A stretch of DNA of 64,000 nt from Alicyclobacillus tolerans. Its GTDB lineage: Bacteria > Bacillota > Bacilli > Alicyclobacillales > Alicyclobacillaceae. Numbering within the stretch: the first letter of the stretch is position 1; each line of letters opens with the position of its first letter. The stretch is taken from contig NZ_FRAF01000017.1 in NCBI RefSeq assembly GCF_900142255.1, forward strand, positions 1-64,000, written 5' to 3'. Below, piece after piece: positions 17,744 through 26,673 of the stretch. The notes under the pieces were generated by a model. It searched no databases. It worked only from the letters and a program-made list of their open reading frames with translations, and had not been told where the DNA came from. The position numbers and the translations under genes are program-made.

Positions 17744-18022
17744 TTAGGCATGGTGACGTGCTGTCGCCTGTATCGACGAGCTTGCCGAAGTTCCATGCGC
17801 TGTGACAGCCGAATAAACGGGACTCAGGGCTACGAGGATTCCGATGATCCAGGTTACTGTCCACAACCAGGAGGTGCTTCGTTTCCGATATAGGGTGACT
17901 CCAACGGCGATCAGCAGACTGATGAGAGCAGGAATGCGAGCCACCACACAGCTGATAAACGAGAACAGCAGTAACAGAACTGTTAATGTCCAGAGAATCG
18001 TCAGCAAAACCATTCGATACAT
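17744..18022 (-). CDS. small membrane protein, 92 aa
   Basis: Three predicted membrane helices (about residues 5-24, 31-45, 53-70) with an RKR positive loop. ATG 18022 has AAAGG 8 nt upstream and is preferred over GTG 18031. Its orientation matches the neighbouring small membrane gene. No family is recognised. Confidence 0.5.
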   Translation of the reverse strand: MYRMVLLTILWTLTVLLLLFSFISCVVARIPALISLLIAVGVTLYRKRSTSWLWTVTWIIGILVALSPVYSAVTAHGTSASSSIQATARHHA

Positions 18023-18253
18023 CGGCATCACCTTTTATTGTCCCTGCCGTATCCTACATGCCCAAACCCTGTTCTTTATCAATTCCATATAAACCCAGCG
18101 ACTCTTGTTCAACCTATGTTAAGATTGATAAAGGCACGGATGGGTACGGAATCGCTTACGTTTCAACTGATGTTTACATTTCTGTAACGGGTTAATGAAA
18201 CATTGTGCTCCATTTCAGATTACATATAGTTCTAAACCAAAGTGCAGTTCCAA

Positions 18254-18619
18254 TCAATGGTGGTCAAGCTTTGCTTCTATCATAGCCTTCATGTCTTGGT
18301 GGCTGTCCACACCGACAACGATGACTTTATACAGGCGATCTCCGATGTAGTAGTCGTTCAATGTGAGGGAAATCACCTTGTCAGGATGCTCATAAGAGAG
18401 GAAGTACCAATCCTCTCCGTGCCAGAAGTGTCCGTCCTGAATATCTCCGATGGAAGTGCCACCTAACCGAATGAGCGATTGTAAGTTTGGTGCGGCGGTA
18501 TCCACGTTTGCGATGAACTTGTACGGAATCACGATTTTGCGCTTAAATGCCGCGATACTCGTCAATCCCGATAAACGAATCGTCAGTGCATCTTCGCCAA
18601 GTTCGATTGTACGAGGCAT
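18254..18619 (-). CDS. bacterial PH-domain-like protein, 121 aa
   Basis: From ATG 18619 (GAAGAAGGAG upstream), the protein begins with a strand pair, ELGEDALTIRLSG. IVIPYKFIANVD and a WYFLSYEHPDKVISL region follow, and it ends in a long helix with DMKAMIEAKL. This strand-rich body plus a terminal helix resembles bacterial PH-fold proteins. GGTSIGDIQDGHFWHGEDW looks like a specific surface loop. It is soluble, and its function is unknown. Confidence 0.6.
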   Translation of the reverse strand: MPRTIELGEDALTIRLSGLTSIAAFKRKIVIPYKFIANVDTAAPNLQSLIRLGGTSIGDIQDGHFWHGEDWYFLSYEHPDKVISLTLNDYYIGDRLYKVIVVGVDSHQDMKAMIEAKLDHH

Positions 18620-18684
18620 GGAATCGCTCCTTCTTCGGTTTGATTCCAATTTATCATGAAGTCAAGTTTTGGTCAGCTGTTTTT

Positions 18685-18891
18685 ATGTCGGAGCATGTTC
18701 GAGGGCAGAGAGCGGTAAGGGCAGAAGATGGGGCTAAGTTAAACAGGGTTCAAGAAATGTATACAGAAATGTTTCAGGTTATGGATACGTTTGTGGTTCC
18801 ATTTCAACAAACGCTTTCGGTTAAGTTTCTTGAACCTGATACGCATTTCGTCCTTCAAATCTTTCGCTCGAATCCCTTAATCAATCGTTGA
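18685..18891 (+). CDS. possible short ORF, 68 aa
   Basis: The frame from ATG 18685 has a protein-like composition (VQEMYTEMFQVMDTFVVPF) but no RBS. It may be a fragment of an older gene. Confidence 0.25.
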   Translation: MSEHVRGQRAVRAEDGAKLNRVQEMYTEMFQVMDTFVVPFQQTLSVKFLEPDTHFVLQIFRSNPLINR

Positions 18892-19291
18892 TCCAACGCA
18901 ATCCATCTGCTATGTTCAACTTGCAAGGCTCCTCCCCGCGCGTCACGGAGAGGTTAATTGAGAATATGGCGCACAGGTGCGAATCAATGATGGGACAAGT
19001 GGGAACGGAAAAATAAGGAATTCCCTAAGCCTGTTTTACTGATCCCTGCCTCAAAAAGTCGTGTGACCTACCACCGTTAAGAGTAGGAACCCAGGTTGAA
19101 TAATCTGGGAGCAATAGAAATGGAGACCCCCTGCCGTTGTGAAGTGGGGCTGAAAAAAGATTTGTCAGAGGGTGGCGAAATGCCGCCTTTTCGTCGTTTC
19201 GAGGCTAAGGTTACGCAGGACTGAGGGAACCCCTGCACCGTATTCCCACAAGCTTTGACCCAGTATATAGTGCAAAAAGGAGGGGAGCAGA
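18892..19291 (+). other. gene-free stretch with a terminator-like hairpin
   Basis: 400 bp with no supported gene. GGTGGC (19171-19176) and GCCGCC (19182-19187) form a short hairpin followed by TTTT, a possible terminator. An AAAAAGGAGGGGAG RBS near 19274 belongs to the next gene. Confidence 0.4.
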
Positions 19292-20026
19292 TTGGAAGTC
19301 ATAAAGATCCTGACTGCCGAAGAATTGTATGGGATTCTCAACCAACCTGATGATGATGGAAGCTTTGTGCTGGATTTGGAGGCGGCAAGAGAAGAACGCG
19401 CGGAGGAAACTCTGAGGAAGAACTGGATGGTGGTGAATGTGGCACCGAGCAGTGATTTAAGAGTGGTAGTTGGATCTGGCGGAAGCAAGAACAACGTCGG
19501 TTGGGTGCACACAGAAGAGGACGAGTTAAATCTATTGAAACGTAGTGATTGGGAACGCATATTTACTCCAAATTCAATTTCCGCCATTCTCGCCGAACAC
19601 GTTTGGGAACACTTGACGTATGAGGAGGGCATCGAAGCCGCTAAGACCTGCTATGATTTCTTAAAGCCAGGTGGATATGTAAGATGTGCAGTGCCTGATG
19701 GGTTCTTCAGAAACGAGTGGTATCAGAATCTTGTGAAGATAGGCGGTCCTGGCCCAGCCGATCACCCAGCGGCAGGTCATAAAATCGTTCATACATATCG
19801 GACACTACAAAGCATGTTCGAAGAGGCTGGATTCCAGGTGCGCCTCTTGGAATATTGCGATGAAGATGGCGAATTCCATTACAACGACTGGGACGAGAAT
19901 GACGGGTTCATTTATCGCTCGAAGAGGTTCGACCACAGAAACCAGAACGGGGAACTTGAATTTGTTTCCTTGATTATTGACGCAATCAAGCCTGAGGAAT
20001 GGTGCCCATCATGCAGAGGGGATTGA
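19292..20026 (+). CDS. SAM-dependent methyltransferase-like protein
   Basis: A 244-aa protein starting at TTG 19292. Residues ~85-165 fit the C-terminal half of a class I methyltransferase: IFTPNSISAILAEHVWEHLT, YDFLKPGGYVRCAVPDGFF, then YRTLQSMFEEAGFQVRLLEY. The classical glycine-rich SAM loop is poorly defined (VVVGSGGSKNN near residue 60 may serve). The C-terminus has a CPSC pair. Homologues often follow glycosyltransferases; here none is present. The N-terminal segment LDLEAAREERAEETLRK recurs in a remnant at 21468, showing past duplication in this region. Confidence 0.75.
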   Translation: MEVIKILTAEELYGILNQPDDDGSFVLDLEAAREERAEETLRKNWMVVNVAPSSDLRVVVGSGGSKNNVGWVHTEEDELNLLKRSDWERIFTPNSISAILAEHVWEHLTYEEGIEAAKTCYDFLKPGGYVRCAVPDGFFRNEWYQNLVKIGGPGPADHPAAGHKIVHTYRTLQSMFEEAGFQVRLLEYCDEDGEFHYNDWDENDGFIYRSKRFDHRNQNGELEFVSLIIDAIKPEEWCPSCRGD

Positions 20027-20031
20027 CTGTG

Positions 20032-20478
20032 ATGAGTCAGTTGAAAGACGCATAACAAAGTACAAAACAGGTTGTTAGGGCTGGGGTATACCAACAAGGT
20101 TGTAGAATTACCCGACAGCACACGAACCGCTTAGGAAGCGGCTGATGCATCGGATGTGAGGTTGCCCAGATTGCAAAATCCATCATCTTTCGTTTGAAGA
20201 ACTCGGACTGCCCGTTATTGGAGGTTGCAAGCGGGGTCAATCTCGCCAACGATAAACTGCTGAAATCTGATGCAGATTTCGTCCGTGAACGTACAGGATT
20301 TGTCATAGGCGGAGTTCCGACGCTCGGTCACAAGGAAACCATCCCCAACATCATTGACGAAGATCTCTTCCAGTTCAAACCGATCTGGGAGGCGGCAGGG
20401 CATCTCAAAGCGGTTTTCGAATTAACGCCCGACCAACTGGTTGGAATGACCAAGGGAAGGGTGATGATGATAAAATGA
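20032..20478 (+). pseudogene. YbaK/aminoacyl-tRNA deacylase, broken
   Basis: The C-terminal part (20194-20478) is a clear YbaK/ProX-type editing domain: KLLKSDADFVRERTGFVIGG, VPTLGH, IIDEDLFQF and HLKAVFELTPDQLVGMTKG. The N-terminal part is present but out of frame: MSQLKD at 20032, NRLLGLGYTNKVVELPDSTR, then a TAG at 20132 where a Gln or Lys is expected before EAADAS, then EVAQIAKSIIFRL after a one-base deletion near 20150. These enzymes clear mischarged aminoacyl-tRNA. With at least two indels and one nonsense codon, the gene is dead. Confidence 0.8.
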
Positions 20479-20700
20479 GAGTTGGTTGGGACAAGTAAGT
20501 TAGGGCGAATTCCGACGTATCAAGGCATGTATATGTATGGTGTATGTCAAATGTGTTTTCTGCGTGGTACGCTTATTGCACAAATGGGCAGGAGTGTTCC
20601 ATAGCGGCTCTATACGTTGTGCGATATAGCGTAAATGATTTGCGTTTACGGAAGGGTCGAGTGATAGAATGAAATAAACGATATAGGAAAGGAACACGAT

Positions 20701-21180
20701 ATGAAACTAAGTTTTAAGTACGTGCTGTTCAAAGCGCTTACCGCTTTGGTGTCCAGTTTACTTGTGGGGGTATATGTCCTCATAGGGGAATCGATTCGCT
20801 ATTGGGGTACATGGCATGACCCTGTCATGGGATCAATCTGGATGTTTGCCCTCATTACGCAGTTCTATGCGATACCTGCATATTTATTAGGGGGAGTACC
20901 CTGCTCAATGCTAATTGATAGCGTCATATACAGAATAAAGTTGCATTCTTCCTTATCCAGATATTTAACGGAATTCATTCTGTATGCCCTTGCTGGCATC
21001 CTTCTCATCGTACTCATTAGGCATGTCTTTAAGTCAGGCACCGTGGTGGTTATTGTCAAAAAACCAACACCTGTTGCCGATGCATTACGATTGGCTTTCG
21101 CTGGCGGTCTTCCAGCGTTGTTGTTCTATCACACCTCGATATTACTGCGATGGGTAACCCGTCAAAGAGTGTTGCACTAA
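20701..21180 (+). CDS. membrane protein, 159 aa
   Basis: Four predicted helices (about residues 8-28, 42-66, 88-107, 126-148). Start ATG 20701 follows GGAAAGGAA. Residues between helices are basic. No family is recognised; it stands alone between two decayed loci. Confidence 0.6.
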   Translation: MKLSFKYVLFKALTALVSSLLVGVYVLIGESIRYWGTWHDPVMGSIWMFALITQFYAIPAYLLGGVPCSMLIDSVIYRIKLHSSLSRYLTEFILYALAGILLIVLIRHVFKSGTVVVIVKKPTPVADALRLAFAGGLPALLFYHTSILLRWVTRQRVLH

Positions 21181-21208
21181 ATACTGTCGTTAAGGTTAGT
21201 TTATTGTC

Positions 21209-21451
21209 GCTAACGGGTGCAAATGTTTAAGAAGCTTGACCCATCCAAACTGTTAAGACGGTGTATTGCACGTCTTGTTTGTACTTTTAAATTGCGAAAA
21301 ATGCGGTAAGGGAACACTACGATATGACGAACCCACACGAGTCTCTTCCGCCAGCACCCCCTGCTGAATATGATCGTTTTGTTCGGGAACTTGAAGAGCG
21401 GCTCTATGACGGTTGCAGTGTGACATTCGCAGTTCCTCATCAAATTAGCAC
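21209..21451 (+). repeat. first copy of a duplicated segment (second copy about 23139-23395)
   Basis: The two segments share a CTAACGGGTG start, AAGAAGCTTG, a 'TCTAAACTGT'-like block and then the first ~45 codons of the degenerate ATPase gene. A run around GACGGTTGCAGTGTGACATT is identical in both. The first copy loses similarity at ~21451. Confidence 0.7.
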
Positions 21452-21551
21452 CTCATTACTGCCGATTGGACTTGAAAGCGGCAAGAGAAGAACAGGCGGA
21501 AGAACTTCTGAGGAAACACTGGATGATGAAAGAGCAGGGCCTAAAGGTTAA
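21324..21551 (+). pseudogene. N-terminal remnant of degenerate ATPase fused to methyltransferase-derived DNA
   Basis: Residues 1-45 match the start of the gene at 23263 (FVRELEERLYDGCSVTFAVP). Past ~21451, DNA closely matching 19373-19420 takes over. In a different frame it reads LDLKAAREEQAEELLRKHW, parallel to the methyltransferase N-terminus. This is a chimeric remnant. Confidence 0.7.
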
Positions 21552-21797
21552 CAGACAGGGCATAAGGTTGAAACGGCACAGAACCCCTTTCCGACATCCG
21601 CCTTTGCTGTGGACAACAAAAAAGTTTCAGGATTGATGGAATCAACGTGTCGGATATTATCAAAGTCTCTTGATGCTTGGAACATAACCACATTACTTAA
21701 TCCCGTATGATATGCTAAAACGAAAAGCTGTATCACGGTAAACTGACTCAAAAATGCTACGATGACGCCCATTGGGGATAGATGAGTGGAGGATAGC

Positions 21798-22022
21798 ATG
21801 GACAGACATTGTAGGGCTTGCGGTGAATCGCTTGTCAAGGTGTGGGTGAATTCTGGTTCAGGAACGATCATTTTGGAGGAATCGAAGAAGGGTGGACCTT
21901 TTACTAACAGAAGGTCTTCGGCAGTTGATGCTTACCTTTGTCCGAAGTGCGGACGTGTTGAACTTTTTGCACAAAATCCGAAGGTTTTTATGGATGCAAA
22001 CGATCACGATGGACGGGCTTGA
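21798..22022 (+). CDS. zinc-ribbon protein, 74 aa
   Basis: From ATG 21798 (GAGTGGAGGATAGC upstream), it starts MDRHCRACGES and contains YLCPKCGRVELF, two CxxC knuckles ~40 residues apart that form a zinc ribbon. The rest is polar. It resembles small nucleic-acid-binding or regulatory zinc-ribbon proteins with no assigned role. It sits between the two halves of a broken paralogue, so it may have arrived by the same rearrangement. Confidence 0.6.
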   Translation: MDRHCRACGESLVKVWVNSGSGTIILEESKKGGPFTNRRSSAVDAYLCPKCGRVELFAQNPKVFMDANDHDGRA

Positions 22023-22095
22023 ATGATTGAGTAAAAAGCGAAATGAATTCCTCACAAGCGCATTGGACAAACCATATGCGTGTTAGGGGCGTAGC

Positions 22096-22212
22096 ATGAC
22101 CCATGTGACCTATGCGTTTGTCGGCAGTGATCCAGCTTTAATGCGGACACGTTGGGCAGACCGTCATCAGGCATTTTATAGGTTCGCCGTTGAGTTGAAG
22201 GTCCCAGAATGA
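22096..22212 (+). pseudogene. C-terminal remnant of the degenerate ATPase paralogue
   Basis: The 38 codons read HVTYAFVGSDPALMRTRWAD then RHQAFYRFAVELKVPE, matching the last 38 residues of the 23263 gene and stopping at the same place. With the fragment at 21324 it marks a paralogue whose middle has been replaced. Confidence 0.75.
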
Positions 22213-22246
22213 ACGTGTCTTCACAGGGATTGGAGGGGGAAGGGCT

Positions 22247-22816
22247 ATGCTACTGCGAGGCGTAGTGAGTACGATGAACGTTGTGTCGAATTTTGACGAG
22301 TTTTTCGACGCGACAGTTAGCGGTCAACCTCAGGTGGTGAAACGGGATGGAGATATCATCATCGTCACATCCCTGAATCAGATGCGGGAGCTACTAACCG
22401 CCTATCCCCTCAATTACGAATATGAAGTTGATGAAGATGGACGTTTCGCAGGTTCTATTTGCAAAATCGAGTTAATCGTGGCGGATGGAGCGACAGTGGA
22501 AGAACTTCGACTCAATCTGGCGAATCAACTGATTGAATATGCGAACGACTACATGAGCGATTTCTCTCGGTATTTTAACGCACCTAATACTCGACCCCAT
22601 TTCCCATATGCGCTCCGTGTTTTGCTCGAAGACGACATCGAGGCTGTTGCCTCCGCGTTACGTAGCGTTGCTGAGGATAGCGGGGAAACAGAGAGTGGTG
22701 GGAATAGTTCGCTTGGATGTGTGGTGGATTACGTCGAGAAGAACAAGGCACGGCACTTCGGAAAAGTTGTCAAGGATAACAACGCTATCTTAAAAGCACA
22801 GAAGGACAAAAACTGA
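22247..22816 (+). CDS. antitoxin-like protein (Phd-like N-terminus), 189 aa
   Basis: Start ATG 22247 after GGAGGGGGAAGGG. The segment NVVSNFDEFFDATVSGQPQV then VKRDGDIIIVTSL has the Phd/YefM feel (short helix, then 'VKRDGD-III'). YEVDEDGRFAGSI plus ADGATVEELRLNLANQLIEY recall HicB-type antitoxins. The C-terminal ~50 residues are low-complexity and polar. No toxin gene is recognisable next to it, so the antitoxin label is tentative. Confidence 0.45.
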   Translation: MLLRGVVSTMNVVSNFDEFFDATVSGQPQVVKRDGDIIIVTSLNQMRELLTAYPLNYEYEVDEDGRFAGSICKIELIVADGATVEELRLNLANQLIEYANDYMSDFSRYFNAPNTRPHFPYALRVLLEDDIEAVASALRSVAEDSGETESGGNSSLGCVVDYVEKNKARHFGKVVKDNNAILKAQKDKN

Positions 22817-22899
22817 GTCGGTTCAAAAAAGGAAGGGGTTTGACGACTTCTTCAGGTGACAGACGGTTGTCGCGACGCACACGGAAGGAGGGGGATAAC

Positions 22900-23112
22900 A
22901 TGGGGAATTTTGAACAGCTCATATTTATTAGTTTGGTATATTTGCCTTACGTATTGGCTCTTGTGGGAATCATTTCTTTAATCGTAGGTCTCTATTTCAA
23001 AAAGCGTAAGAGAAGTGGAAAAATGTATTTTCTTACTTCGATAGTACTAATGTCAATCGCCTTATTTACATTTTTGGTTCCAGGATTCCTTGTGCTACTC
23101 GTGCCGCATTGA
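22900..23112 (+). CDS. small membrane protein, 70 aa
   Basis: From ATG 22900 (GGAGGGGGATAAC upstream). Two helices (about residues 6-29 and 45-68) flank a KKRKRSGK basic loop. No family is recognised. Confidence 0.55.
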   Translation: MGNFEQLIFISLVYLPYVLALVGIISLIVGLYFKKRKRSGKMYFLTSIVLMSIALFTFLVPGFLVLLVPH

Positions 23113-23262
23113 CAGTAGTCAACCTGTGTGCTGTTCAACTAACGGGTGGGAATGCTCAAGAAAGAAGCTTGGTGCGTCTAAACTGTAAGCGCGGTATATT
23201 GGGACGCCGAGTTTTTAACGTTTATAAGATGCGGAAAACATCATACGAGGTGAATACTACAC

Positions 23263-23925
23263 ATGGATAACGATATGGCGTCCTCTCACGAGGGCATTGT
23301 ACCCTCACCGCCTCCTCAGTATGACTGTTTTTTACGGGAGCTTGAAGAGCGGCTATATGACGGTTGCAGTGTGACATTCGCAGTTCCTCATCATAGGAGC
23401 ACCTTGTTAGCGCGCGGTGTTTTGAGCAGGCTGGAAGCGCGGGGATGTTACACAGCGGAGATTGACCTGTCTGACGTCTCAACGATTGAGGCACTGATAT
23501 TTCGCTTGCTAACAGGGATTCTTCAATTACGGATTGTAATTACCTCCCTACCGAACTCCTCCCTTAGCGACTTGATAGAGAGCCTGTCCCGACCTGAGAT
23601 CCGTGCAAAAATCCAAGACCTTGTTGACATACCATATTTGCAAAGGGTCAAGGAACATTCTTTAGAACTCCTGGACGAAAGCATAAGCCTCATGCAACGC
23701 ATCCCTGAGCAATCCAACAGGCGGCTGGTCGTCTGGTTCCACGAGTTTCAGGTGATCCACAAGATTGACGACCTCTTGCTGAAGCGGCTCCGCGCTCTCT
23801 TCCAATATCAGTCCCATGTAACCTATGCATTTGTTGGAACCGACCTTTTCATGATGCGAACCCTGTTTGCTGACCGACACCAGGCGTTTTATCGGCTTGC
23901 GGTGATGGTGAAGTATCCAGGGTGA
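23263..23925 (+). CDS. AAA/ATPase_2-like protein with degraded nucleotide-binding motifs
   Basis: A 220-aa protein. The layout follows the archaeal-type ATPase/STAND N-terminal domain, but key residues are missing. Where a Walker A (GPRRxGKTSLL) belongs, it has FAVPHHRSTLLARGVLSRLE. AEIDLSDVSTIEALIFRLL matches the following strand and helix. Where Walker B (vvvlDEfq) belongs, it has RRLVVWFHEFQVIHKID, with Asp changed to His. It ends HVTYAFVGTDLFMMRTLFAD, a sensor-1-like strand. Most likely it binds no ATP. A broken paralogue lies just upstream and ends at the same residue, so 220 aa may be the natural length. Confidence 0.6.
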   Translation: MDNDMASSHEGIVPSPPPQYDCFLRELEERLYDGCSVTFAVPHHRSTLLARGVLSRLEARGCYTAEIDLSDVSTIEALIFRLLTGILQLRIVITSLPNSSLSDLIESLSRPEIRAKIQDLVDIPYLQRVKEHSLELLDESISLMQRIPEQSNRRLVVWFHEFQVIHKIDDLLLKRLRALFQYQSHVTYAFVGTDLFMMRTLFADRHQAFYRLAVMVKYPG

Positions 23926-24506
23926 ATACAGGGAACGGATAGTAGGGCTTCAGTAATGGTGTTTGGACAGCAACACGGCACATCGTGGAACTTGAAGTTT
24001 GGTGAAATGTAGATCATACGTACCGCGTCAATTTTACTTATCGTTACATTACGATGATCAGCTTGGACAGGGCTGGCTCTTACTCTTTGTTGGCACTTTG
24101 GAGCGTCAGCACCGCCAACCGCACCCGCACGACGAATGCCTGCACGACCGCCACTCGTCCATATCACAAGACCCATCGCATCCACAGGACTGGGGGAGAT
24201 GGTACTTCTCATCCAGTTTGGGAGGGGTATGGGGGTGTTTGTTGACCTATAGGGGAAAACGTGAAAGAGATAGAAGTAAAACAGCAAAAATGGCAAGGGA
24301 TTTGAGATAACCCCTCCATACACCTCCCACTTTCTGAATACAAGCCATCCCCCTCCGCGTGGATGTTGTGGTGTCGGCTGAGAAGACGGGAAGTCATGGA
24401 GCGGAGTTCACACACAATGATGCGACTGTACTGGTGTAGGATCTGTTCGGGGTATGCAACGTAGAGGACTGGTACGCCCTCAGACCCGAAGCCCATATAC
24501 CAAACA
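23926..24506 (+). other. 580-bp stretch without a supported gene
   Basis: Frames are open on both strands but none has an RBS or family-like motif. Around 24361-24590 the plus strand reads SAEKTGSHGAEFTHN...LFGVCNVEDWYALRPEAH across one TAG, which might be a gene remnant antisense to the end of the next gene. I see no repeat or clear terminator. Confidence 0.3.
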
Positions 24507-24926
24507 TCACCTTTTCCGCCGTCGTGGTGCCAACTCCAGAGTCACCTCATTTCGCCACGCCCAGCCTCGAAGTTCCTGAATCACTTTGTCCGTATCCACA
24601 AGACTGAACGAAATCGAAAGCGGGTATTTACGCTTCTTGAAATACAATAAGAACGTGGAACTTCGCTCAAGCACCCGAATTTTCCTTACGTCTTCTGCTG
24701 TATACGTCGTTTTGGAGAATATCAGTTCACTATCCGTTATGCTGAGTCTCCGATACTTAAATGCAAGATAGAAGGCGAATCCGACCCAGGCAAGCAGATG
24801 AGCTGAACCAATTATCCATACGATTTCCTTGTACGGATTGGGTAGGCTGTTTCCAAGAGGAACCCAGATTATAACCAACGCACCGAACGGCGCAACGGTG
24901 GGTACGGCGTTCACTTTATATCCCAC
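24507..24926 (-). CDS. membrane protein with PH-like cytoplasmic domain, 139 aa
   Basis: From GTG 24926, with TTGGAGGTG upstream. Two membrane helices (about residues 10-24 and 35-58) are followed by YRRLSITDSELIFSKTTYTA, then EDVRKIRVLERSSTFLLYF and a final helix KVIQELRGWAW. This strand order fits a bacterial PH-type domain behind a two-helix anchor, as in YdbS/YcxE-like membrane proteins. Upstream in-frame codons to 25121 lack an RBS and are probably not translated. Confidence 0.6.
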   Translation of the reverse strand: MGYKVNAVPTVAPFGALVIIWVPLGNSLPNPYKEIVWIIGSAHLLAWVGFAFYLAFKYRRLSITDSELIFSKTTYTAEDVRKIRVLERSSTFLLYFKKRKYPLSISFSLVDTDKVIQELRGWAWRNEVTLELAPRRRKR

Positions 24927-26146
24927 TGGAATCACCTCCAACAAAGCAGATTCTATTTGATTCTGAGCTTGCAATCCATTCCTATGTTTACGTTTAAATA
25001 TCTGTAACCATTTTTGTTTACTGATTTGGAACTTGCAACGTTTGTTTATCCCGTCGAACCTATCTCCTCGTTCAACTTTTCCCTGTAAGCAAGATCGACC
25101 CAAACAACATTCGGAAAACATAAACCTATATATACGAGAAAAACAGGTGGAAAATTACTGGGAACAGGGAGACCAAACCATTGAGTTTTCTTCCAAAGTG
25201 GAAGGGCAGGCAAGTGTAACGGGTTCATCTCCAATTTCGGAGGTAGTAAAACTGCAGTGGTATTGATATCTGCGGTAAGGGGAAAGACGTGCCTCAATCA
25301 ACGCAAATGGGACATGAGAGCATTGCGGAAGGGAGTGGAGTCGATAGTACCCTTCTGGCGAGCGGAGGTCTAAAAGCGCAGAAAACTCAAAGGGTTGACT
25401 ACTGGCACCAAGGTACCCTCATTGCCCTGGATGGTTTGCCTGTGATTAAGGATAAAACCGTTTATCAATCAACGCCTTCGCGGTGGGGAGAACGGAATTG
25501 GTCAACAGGAACGTACTCAACTGCAGGTATGCAGGTCTGCAAAATGACAACAACGCAAGTGAATCTGCACCAATGTAGGATGCTCAGGGATCTTGTGGTT
25601 TGCGGAGAGCTTACAGCCGCCGTAGGTAATCTACGCATCAGTTGCACCGCTCGTGAACCACCGTCAGGCGCACCGTGTTAGAGATATCGACGTCCAATAA
25701 GCCAAGTGGTCGTAAAATTTTCATACACTCACGACTTCCCTGTGTAGGCGGTGTCGCGGCAGTTAATATGTGAGCCGCATAGAATCGTAAGCTTTAAAGT
25801 GAACAGCGTCATATCTATTCGTGGGAAGGATGCAAACCACAATCCCATGTGGTTTACGGATATGGTTGTTGTTACACAAATGTAAATATTTATTGTTCCA
25901 TTTGTGTAAACATTTTTGGTTCAACTGATTGATAAGGTTATGTCTCATCTTACATAGGCGTTTCTTGATGCCGAAAGACAATTGATGTTGCACCAGTCCT
26001 CCGAACTGCCTGCCTCTATCTCGCCCTGATTCCGTCCTTCTTGCGCCTTTGTGACTGAATAACTTCTATGCCTCTTGAGTAAAAGAAATAGATTCGAAAA
26101 TACACCAGGATTCCCACTTGGGAAACATTGCAGGAGGCGAACAGAT
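24927..26146 (+). other. 1.2 kb stretch without a supported gene
   Basis: ORFs of up to 130 codons exist (25289-25681), but they show no motif, poor composition and no RBS. The only structured feature is the inverted repeat at 25872. Confidence 0.35.
25872..25910. promoter_or_regulatory. perfect 11-bp inverted repeat, possible operator
   Basis: TTACACAAATG (25872-25882) and CATTTGTGTAA (25899-25909) are separated by 16 AT-rich bases. It lies 237 bp before the XRE regulator, so it may be an operator or a bidirectional terminator. Confidence 0.45.
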
Positions 26147-26593
26147 GTGGGCAATGATCACGGTAAGCGTGAAATCCCTGATTCAGTAGGGGCGCGGATT
26201 CGGTACTTGCGTAAGCAACTCAACCTCTCACTCAAGGACTTGGAACGTATGACGGGGGTGTCGCCGAGCTACATCAATCGGCTGGAGAAGAATCATAGAA
26301 AGGCTCCGAGCGTGCCAATCATCTACAAGCTGGCACCTGCCCTTGGCGTCTCACCTCAGGAACTTATGGAGATGAGCGAAGAGGAGCAGAGGGAAAAAGA
26401 TGTGATCGAGCTGGTTCTCACACATCATTACACCATCTGTAATGGTATCCCAGCGACGCAACCCATGAAGGACGGTCTCGCCGAATTGTTGCAAACGGTG
26501 ATGAGTAGCGACCTTGACGGAGCGAACAAGGTGCGTGACAGCATCGTGATTATCGAAAAGGTACGGGAATTACTTCGATTGATTCGGGAATAA
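26147..26593 (+). CDS. XRE-family transcriptional regulator
   Basis: From GTG 26147, with AGGAGG 9 nt upstream. An HTH_XRE domain covers about residues 13-72: GARIRYLRKQLNLSLKDLER, then MTGVSPSYINRLEKNHRKAP and YKLAPALGVSPQEL. The C-terminal ~70 residues are helical and may form the dimer or ligand domain. It is separated by a terminator-like hairpin from the downstream nuclease-like gene and may control it or the restriction operon, as C-type regulators do. Confidence 0.85.
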   Translation: MGNDHGKREIPDSVGARIRYLRKQLNLSLKDLERMTGVSPSYINRLEKNHRKAPSVPIIYKLAPALGVSPQELMEMSEEEQREKDVIELVLTHHYTICNGIPATQPMKDGLAELLQTVMSSDLDGANKVRDSIVIIEKVRELLRLIRE

Positions 26594-26604
26594 CCGTAGA
26601 GCAG

Positions 26605-26645
26605 GCAGGGAGGACTCCTTGATAGGGGGTCTCTCTGCTTTGTTA
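26605..26645 (+). terminator. hairpin after the XRE gene
   Basis: GCAGGGAGGACTCC pairs imperfectly with GGGGGTCTCTCTGC across a short loop, followed by TTTGTT. Confidence 0.5.
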
Positions 26646-26673
26646 CAGGAAGAGCATAAAGGAGGCGTGTTTT

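Noticed and set aside
22608-22793. HicA-like toxin partner for the antitoxin-like gene
   Set aside because: The frame overlaps the antitoxin-like gene out of phase and lacks the HicA dsRBD-like pattern and catalytic His.
23999-24310. 103-codon and antisense 144-codon open frames
   Set aside because: They mirror each other, lack RBS and motifs, and look like chance openness of GC-rich DNA.
25289-25681. 130-codon open frame
   Set aside because: No RBS, no motif, odd composition and open frames on the other strand too.
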